The notes beneath the pieces were generated by a model. The model ran no database searches. It had not been told where the DNA came from and saw nothing but the letters and a program-made list of their open reading frames with translations. This document shows, one piece after another, positions 8,368-16,282 of a DNA stretch of 31,051 bases; the first letter of the stretch is position 1, and the number at the start of each line of letters is the position of its first letter. Origin of the DNA: Proteobacteria bacterium UBA1148 (lineage in GTDB: Bacteria; Pseudomonadota; Gammaproteobacteria; Steroidobacterales; Rariloculaceae); NCBI GenBank assembly GCA_002311835.1, contig DBZY01000064.1:12765-43815 (forward strand), read 5' to 3'. The position numbers and the translations under genes are program-made.

Positions 8368-9270
8368 ATGCCTGGGAATGATTTTGCAGTGATGAAAAAA
8401 TCAGTAACAGCGACTGTTGAGGATAGACTCAGTTGCACGTTGTTTGTAGCAGCCCTGTTTCATGGCATCGTAATACTAGGGGTAACTTTTACGGCTAGAC
8501 CGCTAGGAGACACCTCCATCATACCGACTCTGAAAATTACCCTGATCGAAGACGTGAATGAGTTGGATATTGTATCGGAAGATACCGAATACCTGGCACA
8601 GAAGAATCAGAGGGGTGCTGGTGAGCGAGAGTTAGGCAATCGCCCGACAACAACTCTAGCTTCAGCCCAACTGCCAACACAAGAGAACGATCAAATAAGA
8701 AAAGATCTAATGGACGACACACCTAAAGCACTCATTACCAGATACCCTTCACCGGAGAAAGTAAATGCTTTTCTCAAAGCTGATGTATTCTCAACGGAAC
8801 CGCCGCAAACAACGGAAACTCCAATTCGAAACACATCAGCACAAACGCTCGCTAGAGAAGTAGATTTCACTGCATCGCTTCCCCGTCAAAAGGAGGACGT
8901 GTTACTGGCCAGCCCGGACACTCGCGCGTCAACCCTAGCCGCCTATCTGGATACATGGCGCCGCCGGGTGGAACGCATTGGAACAGCAAATTTTCCAGCC
9001 CAAGGCCACAATACTTCTACCAATCCAACCTTGGAGGTCACAATCGGGACCGACGGTCAGTTAGAGAAAAGTGTGGTACGGGAATCTTCGGGCAACTCTG
9101 CGCTTGATCAAGCTGCCCTAAACATTCTGTACCTAGCCGCACCTTTTGATCCCCTGCCCCAATCCGTACGGGCGCAGTATGACGTTCTGAGATTCGCTTA
9201 CGAATGGGACTTCAGAGGGGAGGCGGAGACTTCAGAAATCGGCAAAGCGCGTCCAGCCCTCACGAACTAG
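8368..9270 (+). CDS. TonB-family energy transducer
   Basis: 300 residues with TonB architecture: a short cytoplasmic N-terminus, one membrane anchor (about 24-46, LFVAALFHGIVILGV, with the family's Ser...His pattern), a long variable periplasmic stretch, and a C-terminal TonB domain (about 205-285) with TLEVTIGTDGQLEKSVVRES, ALDQAALNIL and the closing beta strand YDVLRFAYEWDF. TonB proteins pass proton-motive force from ExbB-ExbD to outer-membrane receptors. The position between gshB and algH is that of Pseudomonas tonB3, a gene reported to affect twitching motility and pilus assembly; this links it by context to the pilI remnant next door. No exbB or exbD is nearby. A second ATG at 8392 is an alternative start; neither has a strong ribosome site. 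Confidence 0.85.
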   Translation: MPGNDFAVMKKSVTATVEDRLSCTLFVAALFHGIVILGVTFTARPLGDTSIIPTLKITLIEDVNELDIVSEDTEYLAQKNQRGAGERELGNRPTTTLASAQLPTQENDQIRKDLMDDTPKALITRYPSPEKVNAFLKADVFSTEPPQTTETPIRNTSAQTLAREVDFTASLPRQKEDVLLASPDTRASTLAAYLDTWRRRVERIGTANFPAQGHNTSTNPTLEVTIGTDGQLEKSVVRESSGNSALDQAALNILYLAAPFDPLPQSVRAQYDVLRFAYEWDFRGEAETSEIGKARPALTN

Positions 9271-9349
9271 CCTCATTCAGTTAAATCCCATGGCGACTAG
9301 CGCCCATCGGGTGAGATAATGCCCACACCTAGACCAAACAAAATATGAA

Positions 9350-9910
9350 GTGAATATGCTGCTGCACAATCATTTTCTGATTGCCATGCCTGCTCTGAAG
9401 GATCCGAATTTTAACGAGACAGTGACATATTTGTGTAAACACGATGAAAACGGCGCGCTGGGCATCATAATTAATCGCCCATTGGATATGCAGGTTGCGG
9501 ATATTTTTCGTCAACTTTCCTTTGACGTAGTTGACGAACACCAGGCGGCACAAGCTGTCCTTGGTGGTGGGCCCATTCAGAGAGAGATGGGTTTCGTGTT
9601 GCATCAGTCAAACGAGACCTATGACAAGACGCTGAACCCCAACGACATCGGTATAAAGGTCACTGTATCTCAAGATATTCTCAACTCCATGGCGCAGGGT
9701 GAGGGACCTCAGTCGGCCTTTGTAGCACTTGGATACGCGGGATGGGATCCAGGTCAGTTAGAAGCAGAGCTTGCCACCAACGCCTGGCTGAGCGTCCCCG
9801 CCAGTCCGACTATTTTATTTGATACCCCATTCGATAAACGCTGGCAAGCTGCCGTCGCACTCTTGGGTATCAATATCAGCCAACTCTCGAGTAACTCTGG
9901 ACATGCCTGA
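9350..9910 (+). CDS. algH: YqgE/AlgH family protein
   Basis: 186 residues of the UPF0301 family. Seen: LHNHFLIAMPALKDPNFNETVTYLC at the N-terminus, NGALGIIINRPL, the glycine-rich VLGGGPIQREMGFVLH, and the C-terminal ALGYAGWDPGQLEAEL and NAWLSVPASP motifs, the family hallmarks. The molecular function is not established; in Pseudomonas it was named for an effect on alginate regulation. GTG at 9350 or ATG at 9356 can start it, changing only two residues. It is followed 21 bases later by ruvX, its almost constant partner in Gammaproteobacteria. Confidence 0.94.
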   Translation: MNMLLHNHFLIAMPALKDPNFNETVTYLCKHDENGALGIIINRPLDMQVADIFRQLSFDVVDEHQAAQAVLGGGPIQREMGFVLHQSNETYDKTLNPNDIGIKVTVSQDILNSMAQGEGPQSAFVALGYAGWDPGQLEAELATNAWLSVPASPTILFDTPFDKRWQAAVALLGINISQLSSNSGHA

Positions 9911-9931
9911 CCACACCAAGGGCTGCTGGCT

Positions 9932-10384
9932 TTGACCACCCCTCCTAATCTCAAAATCTTGCTTGCGTTTGACTTCGGCCTTCGCCGTCTAGGCATCGCC
10001 ACAGGAAATCTGCTTACAAAAACCGCGGCACCGCTCACCACTCTAAGTGTTGGCCCTAAACTACCGTGGGATCGTCTGAATGGACTGATAGAGGAGTGGA
10101 ATCCTGGGCAACTAATAGTGGGAATGCCCGACCCAACACGCTCTGGCACAATTTTCAAGAAAGCTAGCTTGTTCGCGAGTAACCTCGAAAAACGCTACGA
10201 CCTCCCCGTCGCCAGAGTAGACGAGTCACTAACCTCACGTGCTGCAGAGTCAATACTGAGGGAAAACAGAAGATTGGGCATCATGAGGAAACGGGTACGG
10301 AAGGAACATATCGACAGCCGCGCCGCCTGTCTGATAGCCGAACAGTGGATAAGCACTGAGCTTAGCGAACGCGCTATAGATTGA
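9932..10384 (+). CDS. ruvX: Holliday-junction resolvase-like / pre-16S rRNA nuclease RuvX (YqgF)
   Basis: An RNase H-like fold nuclease acting in 5' end maturation of 16S rRNA; it was first proposed as a Holliday-junction resolvase. Seen: the first acidic strand LLAFDFGLRRLGIATG, the second acidic motif VDESLTSRAAE, and the C-terminal HIDSRAACLIAEQWI that supplies the third acidic residue. 150 residues is normal. The start is TTG at 9932, with AAGGG about 9 bases before; no ATG lies ahead of the first motif. The DExLT motif ends in Ser where Thr is common, a minor change. Confidence 0.93.
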   Translation: MTTPPNLKILLAFDFGLRRLGIATGNLLTKTAAPLTTLSVGPKLPWDRLNGLIEEWNPGQLIVGMPDPTRSGTIFKKASLFASNLEKRYDLPVARVDESLTSRAAESILRENRRLGIMRKRVRKEHIDSRAACLIAEQWISTELSERAID

Positions 10385-10414
10385 CCATATAGAAAATATC
10401 CGGAGAACCAACTT

Positions 10415-11287
10415 TTGAGCGATCCAACAACTCAAAACACAATCTGCCTTGAGGAGGCGACGATAATCTCTCAGCAGTCGTTCCCTGGAGACCAATATAT
10501 TTTGCGAGTCCATGCGCCACGTTCCGCTGCCCGTGCCATACCCGGAAGTTTTGCGCATCTAGCCTGCGGCCCTGCTATTCCTATGCGCAGACCACTATCT
10601 ATAATGCGAGCTCATCAAAGAAAAGGATGGCTAGAATTCCTTTATAAACCGGTAGGTGCTGGCTTAGAGCATCTCAAGAAACAAACCACAGGTGAGACTC
10701 TGAGCCTGCTAGGGCCTATCGGTAACGGTTTCACCCCAGATCCTAGAAGACCTAACATCCTTGCAATCGGTGGTGGTGTCGGCATCCCTCCAATGATCTT
10801 TCTCGCGGAAAGTTTGCAAAATGACAACCGTTTCGAGGTGCTGGTTATGATGGGATCTGAGGTGCCTTTCCCTTTCGAGCTAAGTAAAGCAGGGATCTCG
10901 GTATCCAGGGTACCTCCAACGGCGTCATACGGCGTTACTTTGCTAGAAGAATGGGGCACTCCCTCACGTGTCGCCAGTAAGGCAGGCTATGAAGGCTGCT
11001 TCCAGGGCTTCGTAACCGAACTTGCTCGCATCTGGCTCTCAAAGTTATCGGCTCAAGAACTCCAAAAGGTGCAGTTATTAGGGTGTGGTCCAACGGATAT
11101 GCTAAAGGCAACTACGGTACTAGCCAAAAACTTTGATCTTCCCTGTCAGCTAGCTCTCGAGGAGTACATGGCATGCGGAGTCGGTGGTTGTGCCGGCTGC
11201 ACGGTACTCTTACATACCCCACAAGGACCAACTATGAAGCGTGTTTGCGTGGATGGTCCGGTCTTTGACGCTTACCAGATCTACTAG
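10415..11287 (+). CDS. pyrK: PyrK-like FAD/[2Fe-2S] electron-transfer flavoprotein
   Basis: 290 residues in the ferredoxin-reductase superfamily. Seen: an N-terminal FAD-binding barrel with the R-P-L-S motif (MRRPLSIM, about 57-64), a nucleotide-binding region starting ILAIGGGVGIPPM (about 115-127), GCGPTDML, and a C-terminal iron-sulfur loop with Cys254, Cys259, Cys262 and Cys278 (CGVGGCAGC...RVCVDGPVF), the PyrK arrangement. PyrK passes electrons from dihydroorotate oxidation to NAD in class 1B dihydroorotate dehydrogenase. No PyrD1B partner is visible here and most Gammaproteobacteria use a membrane PyrD, so the partner and reaction are uncertain. It replaces the pyrR-pyrB-pyrC genes that follow ruvX in Pseudomonas. 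Start is TTG at 10415, with GGAG 9 bases ahead. Confidence 0.82.
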   Translation: MSDPTTQNTICLEEATIISQQSFPGDQYILRVHAPRSAARAIPGSFAHLACGPAIPMRRPLSIMRAHQRKGWLEFLYKPVGAGLEHLKKQTTGETLSLLGPIGNGFTPDPRRPNILAIGGGVGIPPMIFLAESLQNDNRFEVLVMMGSEVPFPFELSKAGISVSRVPPTASYGVTLLEEWGTPSRVASKAGYEGCFQGFVTELARIWLSKLSAQELQKVQLLGCGPTDMLKATTVLAKNFDLPCQLALEEYMACGVGGCAGCTVLLHTPQGPTMKRVCVDGPVFDAYQIY

Positions 11288-11301
11288 AACTCCGAACCTA
11301 T

Positions 11302-12033
11302 ATGTCACAAAACCCCCTACAAAACGCGTCCCAAGTCAGAGATCACCTGACTGAAGTCCAACACAGGGTTAAAAAAACGCTTCTTGAAGGACAGAGAGGA
11401 CCCGGAGAAGCCACCATTCTCTCTGTAAGTAAACAACAACCCATCACCGCGGTTGAAGAGCTTTTTCGAGCTGGTCAAGTCAATTTTGGAGAAAACTTTG
11501 TTCAGGAGGCGACGAAGAAGATTACAAAACTGGAGCATCTGAACATCGACTGGCATTTCATCGGGCATATTCAATCCAATAAGACTCAGGATATCGCTAA
11601 GCAATTTCAGTGGGTACATACCGTAGACCGAATGAAGGTAGCTACACGTCTAAACAATCAAAGACCACACCATTTTGCTCCCCTTAACGTATGTATCCAG
11701 GTTAATCAGGCTACAGAACCTCAGAAAGGTGGTGTAGATCCAACCGGTGTGGAAGCCCTTGCACGAGGTATTATGGAACTGCCCTACCTCCAGTTACGTG
11801 GGCTCATGACAATTCCACCAACCACCAAAAATCCTGCTGATAGCGCCCAGTTCTTCGCCGAATTACGCAAACTGAAGGAGCAGCTGGCAATCAAAGGTAT
11901 CCCTATGGACACACTTTCCATGGGTATGTCATCAGATCTTGAAATTGCAATCCGAGAAGGTAGCACCATAGTTCGTATCGGAACTGCTATCTTCGGACCC
12001 AGGACACTGAAAATAAAAAATCCAAATAAATAA
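11302..12033 (+). CDS. yggS: PLP homeostasis protein YggS/PLPBP
   Basis: A pyridoxal-phosphate-binding protein of the alanine-racemase N-terminal fold that buffers PLP and affects amino-acid balance. Seen: the PLP lysine in LSVSKQQP (Lys44), the block NFGENFVQEA, WHFIGHIQSNKT, the strand LRGLMTIPP, and the phosphate-binding end LSMGMSSDLEIAIREGSTIVRIGTAIFG. The protein is 243 residues, near the family norm. It lies 14 bases after the pyrK-like gene. In Pseudomonas its neighbours are pilT (divergent) on one side and proC on the other; both are absent here. Confidence 0.95.
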   Translation: MSQNPLQNASQVRDHLTEVQHRVKKTLLEGQRGPGEATILSVSKQQPITAVEELFRAGQVNFGENFVQEATKKITKLEHLNIDWHFIGHIQSNKTQDIAKQFQWVHTVDRMKVATRLNNQRPHHFAPLNVCIQVNQATEPQKGGVDPTGVEALARGIMELPYLQLRGLMTIPPTTKNPADSAQFFAELRKLKEQLAIKGIPMDTLSMGMSSDLEIAIREGSTIVRIGTAIFGPRTLKIKNPNK

Positions 12034-12093
12034 ACCCCCCCAGTACCACACCATGATATCTTTATTCAAAGACTTTAAGCGTTAATCATTTAT

Positions 12094-12639
12094 ATGCGCG
12101 GCTCACTTATTTTTCTCACTAAGACTCTGGCAGACTTTTATCTGTTGACGTTTCTACTACGCTTTATACTGCAGTGGATCAGAGCCGACTTCTACAACCC
12201 TTTTGCACAGAGTATCGTCAAAATTACGAATCCTCTAATTCTCCCTCTTAGACGAGTTGTTCCCACCTCCAACAGTGTGGATGTTCCTACTCTAGTGGCA
12301 CTAGTTCTTTTGGAGACGATCGTGACATGGGTGCTCGTTTACATCTCTGGGGTCTCTATGACTCTCAACCTTCTCCCACTGCTAGTACTGTACAGAATTA
12401 TCAGCCTGACTCTTTGGTTTTATTCAATAAGTATTTTTGTATATGTCATTCTGAGTTGGATCGGTCAAGGTGGTTACAACCCCATTGCGTCCATACTCAG
12501 TGAGTTGAATGAACCCTTACTCCGCCCCTTTAGGCGTATCCTGCCCCCCCTGGCTGGACTCGATCTCTCACCCTTATTGGCTTTAATACTTATACAGGCA
12601 GGTCATTTAGCAATTCCGCTACCTGGCTATCTTGGGTGA
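12094..12639 (+). CDS. yggT: YggT-family membrane protein
   Basis: 181 residues with two YGGT repeats, each with a pair of hydrophobic helices and a conserved N-P-(F/I)...P-L-x-P-(L/F)-R-R motif: first DFYNPFAQSIVKITNPLILPLRRVVP, second GGYNPIASILSELNEPLLRPFRRILP. A membrane protein linked in other bacteria to envelope or osmotic functions; its role is not firmly known. It follows yggS by 60 bases, in a region with a C7 run but no clear promoter, and is convergent with the TerB-like gene 14 bases away. Confidence 0.92.
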   Translation: MRGSLIFLTKTLADFYLLTFLLRFILQWIRADFYNPFAQSIVKITNPLILPLRRVVPTSNSVDVPTLVALVLLETIVTWVLVYISGVSMTLNLLPLLVLYRIISLTLWFYSISIFVYVILSWIGQGGYNPIASILSELNEPLLRPFRRILPPLAGLDLSPLLALILIQAGHLAIPLPGYLG

Positions 12640-12653
12640 CCGGTACTTTCTGA

Positions 12654-13112
12654 TCACTCGCTATCGCCTCTAACTCGATTCCGAATACGGATTAAGTCGT
12701 TGTGGGGGACATAAAGAAGTTCTGCTACCTTCCTTATCAAGGAATCTTCATGTTTATCGAGTTTGCTATCCGCAAGGGCAACTCTCCAGAGCATCTCGAT
12801 TACAGAGTGCTTCTCGCTAATACTCAGTTGCTCGTGAAGCGCTCGCGTGAATTCCTGCAAAGAAACCGCATGATCGGCCTCTCGCTCTGCTTCTTGTATT
12901 AGCAACGCTGTCTCTTCTTCAGATAAGCTGAAAAACTCCCTGAGTTGTACGAAGACAGCCTCACCTTCAACCAGCTCCTCCTCATAATCCGCTCTAACAA
13001 TCTCTACTAACAGTGTAGCGGTTGCTAGGCGAAGACCATGATCACGGTCTTCATTACCCTCATTGGATTTCTCCAGCGTCTTATTCAGGATTTCACGGAG
13101 TTCTTTTAGCAT
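12654..13112 (-). CDS. TerB-family (tellurite-resistance TerB/DjlA N-terminal fold) protein
   Basis: 152 residues, all helical, with the TerB pattern: LATATLLVEIVRADYEE (first acidic helix), a middle segment rich in Glu, and the second copy VIEMLWRVALADSKLDKHEDSLIRKVAELLYV followed by the short C-terminal helix. The acidic residues at each helix end are the metal-binding type seen in TerB. No tellurite genes surround it, and such lone TerB proteins are common in proteobacteria with unknown function. Start ATG at 13112. It lies 24 bases after msrB on the same strand and could be co-transcribed with it. Confidence 0.8.
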   Translation of the reverse strand: MLKELREILNKTLEKSNEGNEDRDHGLRLATATLLVEIVRADYEEELVEGEAVFVQLREFFSLSEEETALLIQEAEREADHAVSLQEFTRALHEQLSISEKHSVIEMLWRVALADSKLDKHEDSLIRKVAELLYVPHNDLIRIRNRVRGDSE

Positions 13113-13136
13113 TGGGAACTTTTGACACCTTGAAGT

Positions 13137-13535
13137 CTATTTATCAGGATCGAAACCCAGGGAGGCGGAGTTTATACAGTATCGGAGCCCTGTAGGCTGC
13201 GGGCCGTCAGGAAACACGTGCCCCAGATGAGCATCGCATTTCGAGCATAAAACTTCCTCTCTTCTTTGTCCGTGGCTAGTATCCTCGGCGGTTGCCACTC
13301 CGCTCTCAGAAGCAGGCGCCCAGAAACTTGGCCACCCAGAACCTGAGTCATATTTTTCGGTAGAGAAGAAAAGCTCGCTATCGCAGCAAATACACCGATA
13401 GACCCCCGACGCCTTGTTATCAGTATATTCGCCAGTAAAGGACGGCTCCGTACCCGCCGCTTGTGTGACCCGGAATTGCTTCTCAGTCAGTTTAGCGCGC
13501 AGTTCCTCTTCGGTTGGTTTTAGTTTGCTGCTCAT
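13137..13535 (-). CDS. msrB: Peptide-methionine (R)-S-oxide reductase MsrB
   Basis: Reduces methionine-R-sulfoxide in proteins, an oxidative repair enzyme. Seen: zinc-binding pairs CICC (in VYRCICCDSELF) and CSKC (in VLCSKCDAHLGHVFPDG), the substrate motif YDSGSGWPSFW, and the C-terminal catalytic Cys in LRYCINSASL. About 132 residues. A GTG at 13553 is in frame, but the ATG at 13535 is chosen because GGAGGAG (plus strand 13542-13548) sits 6 bases before it. The upstream stretch to htpG (about 100 bases) has an inverted repeat TGATGA/TCATCA but no convincing promoter. Confidence 0.95.
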   Translation of the reverse strand: MSSKLKPTEEELRAKLTEKQFRVTQAAGTEPSFTGEYTDNKASGVYRCICCDSELFFSTEKYDSGSGWPSFWAPASESGVATAEDTSHGQRREEVLCSKCDAHLGHVFPDGPQPTGLRYCINSASLGFDPDK

Positions 13536-13641
13536 AACACTCTCCTCCGACACGTTATCTTACGTGAATGATGAGCGGGATCATCAAGTTTCAAGCTGCC
13601 TCTAAGCAGCACTAGACCAGCACAGATTTCCGCACAAAAAA

Positions 13642-15528
13642 TTATTCTTTTACAAGTTTCTCGTCAATAATTAGCGTGTTTACGCGCCGGGCGAACGAAG
13701 CAGGATCTGCCAGCGGCTGTCCTTCGATAAGCGTGGCCTGCTCTAATAGTACCCAGGACAAATCTTCGAATTTTTGATCTTTATTTTCCCTCACTAGCCG
13801 CTGGACAAGAGGATGATTTGGATTAAGCTCCAACGAAGGAGCAATTTCGGGTGCGTCATGCCCTGTCGCTTTGAGCAACTCTCGCATCTGATAGCCTAGA
13901 TCCTGCTCACCTAATACGAGACAGACAGCCGATTCCTTTAGCCTATCGCTCATTCGGACTTCGTCGACTCTCTCTCTCAGCACACGCTTCACCCGTTTTA
14001 GCGCCTGTTTTTGTTCTTTTGTGAGCTCAGCTTCCACCTTCTCAGAAACTTCCCTATCACCTAGACTGAGATCCCCTCTAGTTATGTCTTTGAACACCTT
14101 CCCTTTAAATTCGGTGAGATGCTGCATAACCCACTCGTCAATACGATCTGAGAGCAACAGAACCTCTATCTCGCGCTCACGCAGCGATTCCAAATGGGGG
14201 CTGTTTCTCGCTGAGACCGGTGATTCAGCCGTTAAATAGTAAATTGTATTCTGACCATCACCAGCCGCATCAATATAACCGTCCAGAGATCGGTCCTGGT
14301 CCAGATCTTCCGAACGCGTACTGTTAAATCGAAGCAGCTCAGCAAGTTTTTCTCTGTTTCCTGGATCCTCTGCCAACCCTTCCTTCAGCGTCGCCCCAAA
14401 CTCACGCCAAAATGTTTTGTACTTGTCCCCATCTGCCCTCGCAAGTTTGTCGAGCATATTGAGGCTTCTTTTGGTTAAGGCGCTCTTAATAGAACTAACT
14501 GTGGGGTCCTGCTGTAACGACTCCCGCGAGATATTCAGTGAAAGATCACTAGAATCTATTACGCCGCGGACAAATCTCAAATAAAGTGGGAGAAACTGGG
14601 TTGCCTCGTCGGTGATAAAGACTCGCTGGACATAAAGTTTTACTCCTCGAGGTGTCTCTCTATTCCAAAGATCAATGGGAGCGACTGCGGGTACGTAAAT
14701 AAGACTCGTGTATTCACGCCTTCCTTCTACTCTGTTGTGACTCCAAATCAAGGGATCCGTAAAGTCATGGGCAATATGCTTGTAGAATTCAATGTACTCT
14801 TCATCCTCAATCTCTGTTCTAAGCCGAGCCCACAAAGCCTTCGCCCTATTTAAAGGTTCTCCGGCATCATCCTCATGGCCCACACTTTTTAGCCGCACTG
14901 GGAAAGCGATGTGATCCGAGTACTTCCGTATTAACGCCTCTAACCGGAACGCCTCTAGAAACTCAGCTTCCTCCGGCTTCAGAGTAAGCGTGATAACGGT
15001 ACCCCGTTCTGGTTTATCTACGGTCTCTATTTTGTAGCTCCCATCGCCGCTAGAGGTCCAGAGAACACCCTCGCTGGCGGGAAGTCCGGCACGTCGACTC
15101 AAAACCTCAACGCGTTCAGCTACAATAAAGACTGAGTAGAAGCCTACTCCAAACTGCCCAATGAGTTGGGAGTCCTTCTTAGCTTCTCCACTCAAGCCTT
15201 CCAAAAAATTAGCTGTCCCTGAGTGAGCGATAGTTCCCAGTTGATCAATAATTTCCTCACGGCTCATTCCGATTCCACTATCAGTGACCGTCAGAACACT
15301 TTTCTCCACATCCATGGTGATGTTGATTTCAAGATCAGGCTGCTCTTCCAAAAGTCCAGGTGCTTCCAAAGCCTCGAATCTCAGTTTGTCATTCGCATCC
15401 GATGCGTTAGAGATTAACTCCCGCAGGAAAATTTCCTTATTACTGTAGAGGGAGTTGATCATCAGGTGAAGAAGCTGCTTCACCTCTGCCTGAAAATCGA
15501 ACGTCTCTGGCTCGTGAACTCCGCTCAT
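13642..15528 (-). CDS. htpG: Molecular chaperone HtpG (Hsp90)
   Basis: Cytoplasmic ATP-dependent chaperone dimer. Seen: the N-terminal ATPase domain with FLRELISNASDANDKLR, the G1-like TVTDSGIGMSREEI and QFGVGFYSVFIVAE, the middle domain (WSHNRVEGRREYTSLIYVPA, GVKLYVQRVFITDEA, the arginine loop VDSSDLSLNISRESLQ), and the C-terminal dimerisation region. ATG at 15528 is chosen over an in-frame TTG at 15540 because GGAG lies 6 bases before it; this gives 628 residues, close to E. coli's 624. A near-consensus sigma32 promoter lies about 35 bases upstream, so it should be heat-induced. Confidence 0.97.
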   Translation of the reverse strand: MSGVHEPETFDFQAEVKQLLHLMINSLYSNKEIFLRELISNASDANDKLRFEALEAPGLLEEQPDLEINITMDVEKSVLTVTDSGIGMSREEIIDQLGTIAHSGTANFLEGLSGEAKKDSQLIGQFGVGFYSVFIVAERVEVLSRRAGLPASEGVLWTSSGDGSYKIETVDKPERGTVITLTLKPEEAEFLEAFRLEALIRKYSDHIAFPVRLKSVGHEDDAGEPLNRAKALWARLRTEIEDEEYIEFYKHIAHDFTDPLIWSHNRVEGRREYTSLIYVPAVAPIDLWNRETPRGVKLYVQRVFITDEATQFLPLYLRFVRGVIDSSDLSLNISRESLQQDPTVSSIKSALTKRSLNMLDKLARADGDKYKTFWREFGATLKEGLAEDPGNREKLAELLRFNSTRSEDLDQDRSLDGYIDAAGDGQNTIYYLTAESPVSARNSPHLESLREREIEVLLLSDRIDEWVMQHLTEFKGKVFKDITRGDLSLGDREVSEKVEAELTKEQKQALKRVKRVLRERVDEVRMSDRLKESAVCLVLGEQDLGYQMRELLKATGHDAPEIAPSLELNPNHPLVQRLVRENKDQKFEDLSWVLLEQATLIEGQPLADPASFARRVNTLIIDEKLVKE

Positions 15529-15560
15529 CTGCCACTCCAAAAGTACCCGGATTATGGGGC

Positions 15561-15590
15561 TAAATGGGGGGGCAACTAGGGAATTTCAAG
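15561..15590 (-). promoter_or_regulatory. Sigma32 heat-shock promoter of htpG
   Basis: On the minus strand CTTGAAA (15584-15590), a 14-base spacer and CCCCATTTA (15561-15569), a full match to the heat-shock consensus. The spacer and -10 box share a run of seven C, so a slip there would change the spacing. Transcription would begin about 25 bases before the HtpG ATG. Confidence 0.88.
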
Positions 15591-15678
15591 GGATCAGGGC
15601 TGAGTTGGGGAGGAAGGACTGTGCCTAAGCTCGTCAAGCTTTACGATAAGAAATCCAAAGACCTATGAGAGCTAGATC

Positions 15679-15704
15679 AAAAAACCCTGATTGATGTCTC
15701 AGGG
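15679..15704 (-). terminator. Intrinsic terminator of the L,D-transpeptidase gene
   Basis: On the minus strand CCCTGA pairs with TCAGGG around an 8-base loop and is followed by six T (15679-15684). The stem includes the TGA stop of the gene itself, so the hairpin begins inside the coding end. Confidence 0.75.
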
Positions 15705-16214
15705 CCGAATTTCAATTGGCGTAGAATCGCCCGTCATTAACCAGATATCAATCATGTCTGAGTTAGATACCGCTATGCAACCGTCAGTCCAATCCAATCC
15801 TTGATATCGAATTGCCGAGTACTTGGGTTCATTGGGTTGGCCGTGAATCATGATCTGACCGCCTGGACTCACGCCTGCTGATCTTGCCCTCATAATATCT
15901 TCCGCATTTGGGTAGGATATTTTAATGGATAAAAAATAATTGCTATCTGGATTCTTAACCTCCAGATGATAGTTCCCTTCAGGAGTACGGAAGTCTCCTT
16001 CACGCCTTTTCGGTCCCTCTGGAACCAGCCCAAGTGCGACATCGAAGCTTCTGAAAATCTCCCCGTCCTTGAATAAGTAAAGTTTGCGCTCGGACTTTAT
16101 AACCACTACTCGGTCCGCCTGCTCGTAGTGGGGTGATAACTCACTAGCATTAATACCCCCGTGCCAGAACAACGGGATTAGATATAACAGGTTCCTTTTC
16201 CATAATAATTTCAT
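15699..16214 (-). CDS. Periplasmic L,D-transpeptidase (YkuD domain, YafK/ErfK-like)
   Basis: 171 residues. A short N-terminal signal (MKLLWKRNLLYLIPLFWHGG, likely cleaved near NASE) sends it to the periplasm, where such enzymes make 3-3 peptidoglycan cross-links or attach or detach lipoproteins. Seen: the YkuD start DRVVVIKSERKLYLFKDG, the GDFRTPEGNYHL strand, and the catalytic motif IMIHG (His124) ... DWTDGCIAVSN with Cys146. The common S-H-G-C is T-D-G-C here, the form typical of the small ErfK/YafK-like subgroup, so it is not a sign of inactivity. It lies about 70 bases after htpX on the same strand and ends in its own terminator. Confidence 0.9.
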   Translation of the reverse strand: MKLLWKRNLLYLIPLFWHGGINASELSPHYEQADRVVVIKSERKLYLFKDGEIFRSFDVALGLVPEGPKRREGDFRTPEGNYHLEVKNPDSNYFLSIKISYPNAEDIMRARSAGVSPGGQIMIHGQPNEPKYSAIRYQGLDWTDGCIAVSNSDMIDIWLMTGDSTPIEIRP

Positions 16215-16282
16215 AGCCCCAGCACTCTAAAGCAAATCATTTGCCAAGATCAATCTAATTGAATAATCACACTGGCATCTGC

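Noticed and set aside
15841..15851. Loss of the catalytic motif in the L,D-transpeptidase (T-D-G-C in place of S-H-G-C)
   Set aside because: This form is usual in the YafK/ErfK-like subgroup, and the catalytic His and Cys are both present.
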